Source: JBBQUN01 sp963717115
GTDB lineage: Bacteria > Actinomycetota > Acidimicrobiia > Acidimicrobiales > SZUA-35
Length of the DNA: 64,000 nt
NCBI GenBank assembly: GCA_963717115.1
Contig: CAVQVO010000020.1
Location: forward strand, 434,001 to 498,000
Reading direction: 5' to 3'
A program made the translations under genes and the position numbers. Under the pieces are notes generated by a model that was not told where the DNA came from, searched no databases, and saw only the letters and a list, made by a program, of their open reading frames with translations. Shown in pieces: positions 44,476 through 53,358 of this stretch. The number at the start of each line of letters is the position of its first letter. Position 1 is the first letter of the stretch.

Positions 44476-45756
44476 GTGGAGGACTCTACAACGAGGGCAC
44501 CCGAGGGGGTCGTCCCCGACTGTGCGTTCATCGAGTTCCGAGACCACCTCGACACCTACCGAATGGCGATCGAACGGGGCTGGTCCGACGATCGGTACGT
44601 CGAACTGGTGACCGAACTCGACCGGGCACTCCTCGCCGCCGGCGGTGTGGGATTCCGGACGACGCCGCTGGTGGAACTGGGGTTCGTCGACCCCCGGTTC
44701 GCCACCACGGCGGCGACCTTCGTCAAGGTCGAGACGGGCAACGTCGGTGGTTCCCACAAGGCCCGACATCTGTTCGGGCTCTTGATCCAGGCCACGATCG
44801 ACGAGCGCACCGTCGACGCCGAGCGGGATCGGCGATCCGACGCCCCGCTGGCGATCGCGTCCTGCGGCAACGCCGCGCTCGGCGCCGCCGTCGTTGCCCG
44901 GGCCGTCGGACGTCGACTGCTCGTCTTCGTTCCGGCCGGCGCCGATGCCTCGGTCGTGAGCGAGCTGGACCGGCTCGGCGCCGAGATCGAGGTGTGCCAA
45001 CGGGTTCGGGGCGAAACCGGGGATCCGTGCGTCGACGCCCTGCACCGGGCCATCGACGCCGGTGCCCGGCCGTTCACGGTGCAGGGCCCGATCTGCCCCG
45101 GTGTGATCGACGGCGGGCGGACGCTCGGCCTCGAACTGGGTGGTCAGCTCGCCGCCCTCGACGTCGCACCGACCGACCTGTACGTCCAGATCGGCGGGGG
45201 TGCACTGGCCACCGCCGTCGTCGACGGCCTCGAGCGATCGGGGAGACTCGCCGTGCTCCCTCGGCTCCATCCGGTCCAGCCTGCGGCGGCTCACCCGTAC
45301 GTCGCCGCCTGGCAGCGGATCCGGCCCCGCTTGGTCGCGCTCGTCGAGTCGACCCGGTCGGCGGGTCTCGACGATCGCGACCTCGGCCGGGAACTGGCCG
45401 ATCCGGAGCGCCGGAGGGCGATCGACGCCGTGATCGCCCGGTCCGACGATGCCATGCAGCCCTGGCCCGGCGAGCCGCGCAGCGTCGCCACCGGCATCCT
45501 CGACGACGTCACCTACGACTGGAAGACCGTGCTCGGGCATCAGTGCCACACGGGCGGTTGGCCGGTGCTGGTCGACGAACCCGACTTCGAGCGTGCCCAA
45601 CGGGACCTCGCCGGCCTCCTGCGCGACGTCGACCCCGCGCTCGTCGCAGCCGACGCCACCGGAGCCGCCGGCTTCGCCGGCCTGCTCTCCGATTCGTTGC
45701 GCCGAGGCGACGACGGACCGGTCGTCGTCATCGCCTCCGGCCGGATCCGGGCCTGA
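44476..45756 (+). CDS. PLP-dependent fold-type II enzyme (threonine synthase/dehydratase-like)
   Basis: This 426-residue protein has the fold-type II pyridoxal-phosphate features: the Schiff-base lysine in ETGNVGGSHKARH, the substrate loop ASCGNAALGAAVVARAVG and the phosphate-cradling Gly loop QIGGGALATAVVDG. It therefore belongs with threonine synthase, threonine dehydratase and relatives. The C-terminal part (PGEPRSVATGILDDVTYDWK) is unlike standard threonine synthase, so the reaction is left open. Start is GTG 44476 with a clear GGAGG 8 bases before it; a TAGCCT sequence about 20 bases upstream may be the -10 box. The secreted protease gene starts 1 base after its stop. Confidence 0.8.
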   Translation: MEDSTTRAPEGVVPDCAFIEFRDHLDTYRMAIERGWSDDRYVELVTELDRALLAAGGVGFRTTPLVELGFVDPRFATTAATFVKVETGNVGGSHKARHLFGLLIQATIDERTVDAERDRRSDAPLAIASCGNAALGAAVVARAVGRRLLVFVPAGADASVVSELDRLGAEIEVCQRVRGETGDPCVDALHRAIDAGARPFTVQGPICPGVIDGGRTLGLELGGQLAALDVAPTDLYVQIGGGALATAVVDGLERSGRLAVLPRLHPVQPAAAHPYVAAWQRIRPRLVALVESTRSAGLDDRDLGRELADPERRRAIDAVIARSDDAMQPWPGEPRSVATGILDDVTYDWKTVLGHQCHTGGWPVLVDEPDFERAQRDLAGLLRDVDPALVAADATGAAGFAGLLSDSLRRGDDGPVVVIASGRIRA

Positions 45757-45757
45757 C

Positions 45758-47821
45758 GTGTCGGCCCGCCCGACCTCGCCCCGTCCCGGCCGTCGACCGG
45801 TCCGTTCGACGGCGCTCGCGCTGGTCGCCCTGTCGCTGGTGGTCCTGCTGTCGTCGGCCCCGTTCCCGGTGAGCTCCTCGGCGCAGGGGCCCGCCGACGC
45901 ATCCGGCGAGGCATCGCAGACCGTGCTCGAGCCCGGGCGCCAGGTCATCGACGATCTCTCCGGCGACGGTGGGGTGGTCGACGGCCCGAGCATCGCCGAA
46001 CGGACGGGATCGGTCGAGGAACTCCCCGCCGGGGTGGCGGCCGTCTCGGTCGCCGTCGACGGGTTCGTCCTGTGCCACGAGCCCGACGTGCCGGCCGCCG
46101 TCGTCGCCGACATCGTCCAGGCCCTGGCGGCCTGGAACGCCGTCCTCGGGCTGTCGGGGCCGCCGATCGGCGTCGACCTGCGCTGGGTCGATCTGGCCGG
46201 CCCCTCCTCGTTGGGCGTGGCCGGGCCGGTCAACTTCGTCAGCGGTCCCGGCCTTCCTCGACCCCTCACCCGCTATCCGGTGGCCCTCGCCAATCACCTG
46301 CTCGGGGCCGACCAGAACGGACCGGGATGTGCGGGCGCCGGCGCCGAGATCGTCGTGAGCCTCAACCGGTCGGCCGGTGGCGACGGCTCGTTGTGGAACA
46401 TCGGCGACGAGCAGGCCACCACCGCCCAGATCGACCTCAGCACCGTCGCCATGCACGAGATCGGTCACGGGCTCGGCCTGGTCTCCTCGGCCGGCAGTGG
46501 CAGCGGCGAACTCCGCTGGCCCTACGACGGCGGGTCGCCGTATCGATACGACCAGCACTTCGGACTGTGCGAATCCGAATCGGCGACCGGTTGTGACGGC
46601 GCGCTGAACCCCCTCGATCCCGCCAACGGCACGGCCGGTCTGACCTCCACCCGGCTGTGGTTCGACGCCGCCGGCGGTCACCGTCTCGAACTGCATGCGC
46701 CGTCCGCCTGGGCCGCCGGCTCCTCGGTGGCCCATCTCGACGAGACCCGTTATCCGGCGAGCTCCCCGTTCGGCCTCATGACCCCGTTCTTCCGGCGCGG
46801 TGAGGTCGTCCAGACCGTCGACGCCGCGTCCCAGTCCGTCCTCCAGACCCTCGGATGGACCCTGGCCCGGCCACCGGTGCCACCGTCCCAGGTCGTCGCC
46901 ACCCGCGGCGACGCGTCGGTCTCGGTGTCGTTCGCTGCGGCACCCCTGACCGCCGCCGATGGAGCAGCGGTGGCCGCACCGGCGACCACCCATCGGATCA
47001 CGGTTCGTCGAGGCGGCGCCGTCGCGGCAACCGTCGACACCCTCGGCTCGCCGGTGACGGTGCGGGGGCTGACCAACGGGGTGCGCTACGCCGTCGACGT
47101 CCGAGCCGTCAACAGCGCCGGACCGAGCGGTCCTCCGGCCTCGGTTCCCGAGGTCGTTCCCCTCGAACTGCCCCCCTTCGCCACGGCGGAGTCGGCGATC
47201 GAGACCCTGTCACGAGGGCTGCTCGGCCTGGCCCCCGATCGCCGTGACCTGGCCGACGGGGCCGCCCGGCTCCGGACCGGCACCTCCATCCCGGCCGAGG
47301 CGTCCCGTCTGGCGGCGAGCAACCGGATGGAGCGACGACTCCAGGTGATCCGTCTCTATCTCGGGTTCTTCGAGCGTGATCCCGATCCCGGGGGTCTCGC
47401 CTACTGGTTCGCCGAGGTGGAGCGGGGTGTCACCCTCGACGTCATCGCCTCGTCGTTCGCCATCGCCAGCGAGTTCGATCGAGGTCGGACCGTTCCGACA
47501 CCGGAGTTCGTCGACGCCGCCTATCGCCGGATCCTCGGGCGAGCGCCCGATGCCGACGGGCGGAACTACTGGGAGACCACGCTCGGGCGGGGACTCGATC
47601 GGGGTCAGATGCTGATCCTGTTCACCCAATCCGCCGAACACGTTGCCAAGACCGCCGTCCGGGCCGACGTGATCAGCGTGTCGTTCGGCCTGCTCGGGCG
47701 GATCCCGGTCGATGCCGAGGCAACGGCGTTCGGCGACGTGGCGGCCGCCGGCGGTCGAGCGGCGCTGGCTGCCCAACTGGCAGCCGGACCGGAGTTCTTC
47801 GATCGGTTCGACCCCGACTGA
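45758..47821 (+). CDS. Secreted metalloprotease-like protein with fibronectin type III and DUF4214 domains
   Basis: This 687-residue protein starts at GTG 45758, just after the PLP gene stop. Its signal peptide is RSTALALVALSLVVLLSSAP, with likely cleavage near SSSAQ. A protease-like domain follows with HEIGHGLGLVSSAGSG; the first two zinc His and the Glu are present, but the usual third ligand at the HExxHxxGxxH position is Ser, so another residue must serve or the site is dead. A fibronectin type III unit lies near residues 365-465 (PSQVVATRGDASVSVSFAAA). DUF4214 repeats follow (IRLYLGFFERDPDPGGLAYW, AYRRILGRAPDADGRNYWET). It is probably secreted or surface-bound. Confidence 0.8.
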   Translation: MSARPTSPRPGRRPVRSTALALVALSLVVLLSSAPFPVSSSAQGPADASGEASQTVLEPGRQVIDDLSGDGGVVDGPSIAERTGSVEELPAGVAAVSVAVDGFVLCHEPDVPAAVVADIVQALAAWNAVLGLSGPPIGVDLRWVDLAGPSSLGVAGPVNFVSGPGLPRPLTRYPVALANHLLGADQNGPGCAGAGAEIVVSLNRSAGGDGSLWNIGDEQATTAQIDLSTVAMHEIGHGLGLVSSAGSGSGELRWPYDGGSPYRYDQHFGLCESESATGCDGALNPLDPANGTAGLTSTRLWFDAAGGHRLELHAPSAWAAGSSVAHLDETRYPASSPFGLMTPFFRRGEVVQTVDAASQSVLQTLGWTLARPPVPPSQVVATRGDASVSVSFAAAPLTAADGAAVAAPATTHRITVRRGGAVAATVDTLGSPVTVRGLTNGVRYAVDVRAVNSAGPSGPPASVPEVVPLELPPFATAESAIETLSRGLLGLAPDRRDLADGAARLRTGTSIPAEASRLAASNRMERRLQVIRLYLGFFERDPDPGGLAYWFAEVERGVTLDVIASSFAIASEFDRGRTVPTPEFVDAAYRRILGRAPDADGRNYWETTLGRGLDRGQMLILFTQSAEHVAKTAVRADVISVSFGLLGRIPVDAEATAFGDVAAAGGRAALAAQLAAGPEFFDRFDPD

Positions 47822-47855
47822 CGCCCGAGCCGGGTCCGTCGGCCGCGTCGCTCGG

Positions 47856-48761
47856 TCAGCCGGCCAACGGTCGGCCGAACAGCGTCACGTCGGTCCAGCC
47901 GGCCAGGAAGGCCTCGGCCGACAGACAGGCGCCGAGGAACGGGCCCTCGCCATGATCGCCAACGGCGTCGAGCGCGGCGGTGACCCGATCGGCGACGGAC
48001 GCGGCGACCGTCGCCTCGTCGCCGTCTTCGAACCCGGCGATCAGGAGACCGGCCGTGGTGATGAAGTCGGGCAGGACCGCAACGCCCTGGCGTCGGAGCA
48101 TCGCGAAGGCCTTGGTGGTGACGGGGATCGCGCCCCAGGGGACGAGGGCCGACGCCTTCACCATCCCGGCGCCCTGGTGCGTGAGCGTGCCCATCTTGGA
48201 TCCGGGGAGCAGGGCATCGACGTCGGCACCCCAGATCAGCCACGGTTTGGTGTCGGCTCCCGGGACGTCGACCAGTTCGGCTCCGGACGCGACGAGCGCC
48301 GCGGCGAGCTCGGACGGAGCATCACCCTCGATGGTCACGCGTTTGCCGTCGAGACCCCCCAGCGCCCAGGCGGTGGCCGCCACCACACCTGCCACGTGTG
48401 CCGCCGTGGTCGGAGCCGACGGCGAGCCGGCCCGTGCGGCTTCGACGAGGGGAGCGAGGTCGTCGTCGGTGAGTCCCTTGGCGGCGCTCAGCCGCAACCG
48501 ACCTTCGCCGGCGGCGGGGAGCAGCTCGGCGACGAAGGCCTCGATTGCCGGGCCGACGGCGTCGCCCTCGGCATTGATCCCGCCCGATGCCCCCGAGATC
48601 TGGTGCCCGAACGAGGCGTACGTGTAGGTCGCGGTGCGAGCGAGATCGGTGGCGCTCGACTCGAGGATCTTGCGGGCGCAGCGCACCACCCCTGCAGCCG
48701 GCACGTCGGGGATGTCGACGACCACGAAGGCGTCGGTGGAGGTCAGGGTCTGAACGGGCAC
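47856..48761 (-). CDS. Divergent Glu/Leu/Phe/Val dehydrogenase-like NAD-binding protein
   Basis: This 301-residue protein starts at GTG 48761. Its second half follows the ELFV dehydrogenase plan. LDGKRVTIEGDAPSELAAAL stands where the NAD loop is, KPWLIWGADVDALLPGSKMG and GMVKASALVPWGAIPVTTKA stand where the cofactor-domain core is, and VLPDFITTAGLLIAGFED matches the family VPDxxANAGGV block. The first half (SGASGGINAEGDAVGPAIEA) lacks the usual catalytic Lys/Asp segments, and the whole is shorter than typical enzymes (350-450). The glycine loop is degraded. I take it as an ELFV relative that may not be a dehydrogenase. It follows the EVE gene by 13 bases. Confidence 0.5.
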   Translation of the reverse strand: MPVQTLTSTDAFVVVDIPDVPAAGVVRCARKILESSATDLARTATYTYASFGHQISGASGGINAEGDAVGPAIEAFVAELLPAAGEGRLRLSAAKGLTDDDLAPLVEAARAGSPSAPTTAAHVAGVVAATAWALGGLDGKRVTIEGDAPSELAAALVASGAELVDVPGADTKPWLIWGADVDALLPGSKMGTLTHQGAGMVKASALVPWGAIPVTTKAFAMLRRQGVAVLPDFITTAGLLIAGFEDGDEATVAASVADRVTAALDAVGDHGEGPFLGACLSAEAFLAGWTDVTLFGRPLAG

Positions 48762-48774
48762 GACGAGGAGTCTT

Positions 48775-49287
48775 TCACGTTTGCCGACGGGTTTGGGAAC
48801 CGACTTCGCTCGGCGCGGGCTTGCCGGCCAGCGCCACGATGCGGTCGAACTGCGCCTTGGTGACCGGCTGGATCGAGAGCCGCTGACCCTTGGCCAGCAG
48901 CGGCATCCCGGCGAGCGACCGCTGCTGCTTGAGTTCGTCGAGGGGCACCAGCCGGGGCAGGTGGGCGACGTAGGCCATGTCGACCAGGATCCAGCGGGGG
49001 TCGTCGGGGTCCGACGAGGGGTCGTGGTACGGCGAGTCGGGGTCGAACGCCGTGGGGTCGGGATAGGGCTCACTGGCGACCTCGGCGATGCCGACGACGC
49101 CGGGGGGTTTGGCGTTCGAGTGGTAGAACAGCACGGCATCGCCGACCTTCATGTCGTCGCGCATCGTGTTGCGGGCCTGGTAGTTGCGGATGCCGTCCCA
49201 CGGTTCGACACCGGCGCGTTCGAGGTCGTCGATCGAGAACGCCTCGGGCTCGCTCTTGATCAGCCAACAGCGGGTCTTGGGGGCCAT
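48775..49287 (-). CDS. EVE domain-containing protein
   Basis: This 170-residue protein begins CWLIKSEPEAFSIDDLER and continues WDGIRNYQARNTMRDDMKVG, AVLFYHSNAKPPGVVGIAEV and RWILVDMAYVAHLPR, the full EVE fold related to PUA and YTH domains. EVE proteins bind modified bases and are often tied to restriction-like systems or RNA modification, but here the neighbours give no such context. Start is ATG 49287, with TAGGGT 6 bases before it, so the mRNA is probably leaderless. Its stop is 13 bases from the next gene, suggesting a two-gene unit with the ELFV-like protein. Confidence 0.92.
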   Translation of the reverse strand: MAPKTRCWLIKSEPEAFSIDDLERAGVEPWDGIRNYQARNTMRDDMKVGDAVLFYHSNAKPPGVVGIAEVASEPYPDPTAFDPDSPYHDPSSDPDDPRWILVDMAYVAHLPRLVPLDELKQQRSLAGMPLLAKGQRLSIQPVTKAQFDRIVALAGKPAPSEVGSQTRRQT

Positions 49288-49293
49288 CGCCGG

Positions 49294-49299
49294 ACCCTA
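49294..49299 (-). promoter_or_regulatory. -10 box of a leaderless promoter for the EVE gene
   Basis: TAGGGT on the minus strand, 6 bases, then ATG 49287. It sits only 18 bases after the hairpin that ends the pyrophosphatase transcript. Confidence 0.5.
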
Positions 49300-49316
49300 T
49301 CGCCCCCGAACGCGCC

Positions 49317-49361
49317 GCATCCATGTCGCCGGGCCCGGAACCGGGTCGGCGACATGGATGC
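49317..49361 (-). terminator. Long perfect inverted repeat, probable terminator of hppA
   Basis: A 15-base arm (GCATCCATGTCGCCG, 49317-49331) pairs perfectly with 49347-49361, and the 15 bases between contain a second stem CCCGG-AA-CCGGG. It starts 45 bases after the hppA stop. There is no clear U-tract, which is common for actinobacterial terminators. The length and perfection are unusual. Confidence 0.65.
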
Positions 49362-49405
49362 GAACGGAGCAGGTCGGGCGGTCGAGGCGACCACCCGATC
49401 GTCGA

Positions 49406-51517
<2,112 letters not shown>

Positions 51518-51544
51518 GCGACTCTCCTCCACAGAAATTCACGA

Positions 51545-51565
51545 GCACGGCGAAGTTCGCCGTGC
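51545..51565. promoter_or_regulatory. Perfect 21-base dyad in the hppA 5' leader
   Basis: GCACGGCGAA and TTCGCCGTGC are perfect complements separated by one base. The dyad lies 28 bases before GTG 51517 and within the predicted transcript. It could be an operator for a dimeric regulator or an RNA hairpin next to the ribosome site. Confidence 0.55.
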
Positions 51566-51606
51566 CAGGGCTGTCGGCGCGGTCGGGACACCGGACAGAC
51601 CGAGCA

Positions 51607-51635
51607 AACGTACTGGTCGGGATTGACCGCAGCAA
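51607..51635 (-). promoter_or_regulatory. Probable hppA promoter
   Basis: On the minus strand TTGCTG (51635-51630) is followed by a 17-base spacer and TACGTT (51612-51607). Transcription would start near 51600, giving a leader of about 80 bases that includes the 21-base dyad. Confidence 0.45.
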
Positions 51636-51724
51636 CAAACGGGGTGCTTTGCCTGGTCGGTCCCCGAACCCGACCCCGAGGTCCGGGGCGCTCGCCACCG
51701 CGACGCCGAGGCGACGGGTGTGGG

Positions 51725-53080
51725 TCAGTGCTGGGGGACCGCGAGTGTCGAGCGCCAGGCCGCAGTCAGGGTGTCGACGAGATGATCGACGTCGGCGGTT
51801 CCGGCCAGCTCGCGGATGCTGTGCATCGCCAACTGGGGTGCGCCGATGTCGACGGTCGGAACGCCGAGGGCCGCCGCCGTCAGCGGGCCGATCGTGGACC
51901 CACAGGGCAGGTCGTTGCGATGGTGGTAGGTCTGCAGCGGCAGGCCGGCCCGGTCACACACCTCGCGGATGAACCACTCCGAGTCGCCGTCGGTGGCGTA
52001 GCGCTGGTTGGCGTTCCGCTTGACGACGACGCCGCCGTTGACGGCGATCGGATGCCGGGGCTCGTGCTTGTCGGCATAGTTCGGATGCGTGGCGTGGGCC
52101 CCGTCGGCCGAGATCACGATCGAGCGGGCCAGCTGCTCGAGGAATGCCGGCCGATCGGCGCCGGCGGCGGCTGCGATGCGTTCGAGCAGGGACGCCACGA
52201 ACCGCCCGGCGGCCCCGTTGGTGGTGGTCGACCCGATTTCCTCGTGGTCGTACATCACGAAGACCGGGACCCGCCTCGGCTCCCCCGGCGATCCGGCCAG
52301 CGCGACGAGCGCCTGGACGGCGGCGAAACACGAGAACTGGTTGTCGATCCGGGCCGACGCGAGCAGGTCGGCGTCGCGGCCGACCACGGCGGCGCGCTGG
52401 GTGTCGAACGCCATCATCTCCGACGACACCACGGCGCTCGGATCGACGCCGGCCAACTCGGCCAGGTAGGTGTCGTAGGCGCCGGGCCCCTCATCGGGGG
52501 AGCCCGCCGGAGCCGCCACCTCGGACGTCAGGGCCCACAGCGGATTCAGGTGTTGCTGAGGATTGAGCAACAGACCGGTGTCGCGGATCTCCCGGTCGAG
52601 GTGGATCGCCAGTTGCGGGACCCGCACCACGGGCCGATCGTCGAGGACGAGCCGGGTCTCGATCGAGTCGTCGCCGTCACCGGTGCGCACCGTCACCCGT
52701 CCGGCCAGGCCGAGATCGCGATCGAGCCAGCTGTTCAGCAGGACACCGCCGTAGACCTCGACCCCGAGCTGGGCCCACCCGGCCGACACGAGGTCGGCGG
52801 TGCGCTTGATCCGCAGATTCGGCGAGTCACTGTGGGCCCCCACCAGCGTGTAGCCCTCGATCGGCCCCTCGGGTCGGATCCAGGCGACCAGCGCCCCGCC
52901 CCGGCGGACGAACACCGCGCCGGCGGCATCGGGCAGGGGGGTGTCGAGCCTCGCCTCGGCGAAGCCGGCGGCCTCGAGCCGTCGGGCGATCTCGGCGACG
53001 GCGTGATACGGGGTCGGCGAGGCATCGAGGCCGGCGAGCATCGAGATCACGGCGGGCGACGGGGGAGGGATCGGGGCCAT
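51725..53080 (-). CDS. M18 family aminopeptidase (aspartyl aminopeptidase)
   Basis: This 451-residue protein spans the M18 family. The first zinc His is in YTLVGAHSDSPNLRIKRT, Asp is in ASARIDNQFSCFAAVQALVA, the catalytic Glu pair is in MYDHEEIGSTTTNGAAGRF, and the late His is in DIGAPQLAMHSIRELAGTAD. It removes N-terminal Asp or Glu, forming a large dodecamer in the cytosol. Length is normal for the family. TAGTCT lies 6 bases before ATG 53080, another leaderless start. It diverges from gltB across 278 bases. Confidence 0.93.
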   Translation of the reverse strand: MAPIPPPSPAVISMLAGLDASPTPYHAVAEIARRLEAAGFAEARLDTPLPDAAGAVFVRRGGALVAWIRPEGPIEGYTLVGAHSDSPNLRIKRTADLVSAGWAQLGVEVYGGVLLNSWLDRDLGLAGRVTVRTGDGDDSIETRLVLDDRPVVRVPQLAIHLDREIRDTGLLLNPQQHLNPLWALTSEVAAPAGSPDEGPGAYDTYLAELAGVDPSAVVSSEMMAFDTQRAAVVGRDADLLASARIDNQFSCFAAVQALVALAGSPGEPRRVPVFVMYDHEEIGSTTTNGAAGRFVASLLERIAAAAGADRPAFLEQLARSIVISADGAHATHPNYADKHEPRHPIAVNGGVVVKRNANQRYATDGDSEWFIREVCDRAGLPLQTYHHRNDLPCGSTIGPLTAAALGVPTVDIGAPQLAMHSIRELAGTADVDHLVDTLTAAWRSTLAVPQH

Positions 53081-53086
53081 GGCCCG

Positions 53087-53092
53087 AGACTA
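53087..53092 (-). promoter_or_regulatory. -10 box of a leaderless promoter for the M18 aminopeptidase
   Basis: TAGTCT on the minus strand, 6 bases, then ATG 53080. Confidence 0.5.
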
Positions 53093-53160
53093 CTCATCCG
53101 GTCACGCACTCCTCATCCGGTCACGCAGCTCCTGGTCCGACACCGCACTCCTCGTCCGCT
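53089..53160. repeat. Degenerate tandem repeat of about 19 bases
   Basis: CTCATCCGGTCACGC occurs twice in a row (from 53093 and 53112), followed by two diverged copies beginning GCTCCTGGTCCGAC and ACTCCTCGTCCGC. It lies in the gap between the aminopeptidase and gltB and overlaps the aminopeptidase promoter. No gene is seen in the 278-base gap. Confidence 0.6.
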
Positions 53161-53258
53161 CCCGCGACCGGGGACCCCCGGGCGTCGACGACGGGGTCCC
53201 CGGGCCCGACCCTCGGCGATCGACCGCTCGGCGGCCATCGGTCACAGCGATGACCGAT

Positions 53259-53288
53259 TACGAAAATCGTATGAAATCGCGATAGGAT
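53259..53288 (+). promoter_or_regulatory. AT-rich dyad and possible -10 box upstream of gltBD
   Basis: TACGA-AAA-TCGTA at 53259-53271 is a perfect 5+3+5 dyad in an otherwise GC-rich gap, followed by TAGGAT at 53283-53288. It is 70-100 bases before gltB and is the best regulatory candidate. It does not match the GlnR box that I know. Confidence 0.4.
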
Positions 53289-53358
53289 CTCCCGACCTCC
53301 TGGCTGGGCCAACGCCGTCCCCGCCGATCGTGTATGCCGACCAGACCCGGGAGCATCA

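Noticed and set aside
53259..53271. GlnR box upstream of gltBD
   Set aside because: The dyad TACGA-AAA-TCGTA does not fit the gTnAC-n6-GaAAc pattern of GlnR sites.
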